From assembly GCF_001613405.1 (NCBI RefSeq), contig NZ_BDCH01000047.1:1-42809 (forward strand): a stretch of 42,809 nucleotides of DNA, read 5' to 3'. Under the pieces are notes generated by a model. That model made no database searches. It saw only the letters and a program-made list of their open reading frames with translations, and was not told where the DNA came from. This document shows positions 42,731-42,809 of this stretch, one piece after another. The stretch comes from Nocardia crassostreae (GTDB lineage Bacteria; Actinomycetota; Actinomycetes; Mycobacteriales; Mycobacteriaceae). How positions within the stretch are numbered: position 1 is the stretch's first letter; the number at the start of each line of letters is the position of its first letter. A program made the translations under genes and the position numbers.

Positions 42731-42752
42731 GGTTCGACGACTGGTCGACTGA
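42731..42752 (+). repeat. 22-bp direct repeat, right copy
   Basis: Second copy of the repeat at 42109-42130, 622 bp away, with one mismatch in the 5-bp core. Together the two bracket the small membrane gene. The remaining bases to the window end hold no recognisable gene. Confidence 0.72.
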
Positions 42753-42809
42753 CTCTTTTGGGCGAGACCGCGGATCTATGAACGGTTTCGAGGGCAGTTC
42801 CCCCAAGTA

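Noticed and set aside
1..42809. CRISPR arrays, tRNA or rRNA genes and transposase genes
   Set aside because: No regularly spaced repeats, cloverleaf-type sequences, rRNA segments or transposase motifs were seen; the only tandem repeat is the coding 27-bp minisatellite at 18161.

Overview
The window is high-GC actinobacterial DNA, most likely from Nocardia or a close relative in the Nocardiaceae. The phosphopantetheinyl transferase at 26068 resembles Nocardia Npt as I remember it. The conserved genes also follow the mycobacterial/nocardial order dinF, metallophosphoesterase, pptT, truB, sirR-like, ribF, rpsO, pnp, pepR. Stops are mostly TGA, GTG and TTG starts are common, and several genes look leaderless.

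Layout. 1-231 holds a large nested inverted repeat ahead of dinF (232-1623). 1645-4735 is a TetR-controlled divergent cluster: thioesterase and TetR on minus, tautomerase and zinc alcohol dehydrogenase on plus. 4732-8808 is a NarL-type two-component system, with its kinase split by a TGA, divergent from an MMPL transporter. 8872-10814 holds a methyltransferase and a beta-propeller protein, flanked by two similar copies of the MMPL 3' end. 10940-13613 holds a 47-aa membrane protein, three consecutive stem-loops, DoxX, an SDR and its MmyB-type regulator. 13659-14849 is KshA. 14900-19465 is a noncanonical Hsp70 set: a divergent GrpE, an Hsp70 without a normal lid, and a large partner with a J-like N-terminus and beta-sandwich C-terminus. 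19749-27677 holds the metallophosphoesterase-pptT-truB core, interrupted by a xanthine/CO-dehydrogenase-type molybdenum hydroxylase operon with XdhC. 27778-36649 is accessory: a glycogen-debranching-type glycosidase, a lipoprotein, a TetR/DUF4345 pair, an FAD oxidoreductase facing a LuxR regulator, an ArsR-type protein and a DtxR/MntR-type repressor. 36801-42140 is the housekeeping block ribF-rpsO-pnp-pepR, where pepR loses its normal C-terminus. The window ends with a frameshifted membrane protein bracketed by 22-bp direct repeats.

The most notable pattern is five in-frame stop codons in four otherwise well-preserved accessory genes: one TGA in the histidine kinase, and TAG in the Hsp70 partner, the molybdenum hydroxylase large subunit and (twice) the debranching-type enzyme. 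The reading frame continues with family-like sequence after each stop. Core genes other than pepR look intact. Recent pseudogenisation, sequence error and amber readthrough are all possible. The same window is rich in operator-like palindromes whose copies agree with each other in the TetR, XRE/SDR and LuxR/FAD-oxidoreductase intergenic regions. No tRNA, rRNA, CRISPR array or insertion-sequence transposase was seen.
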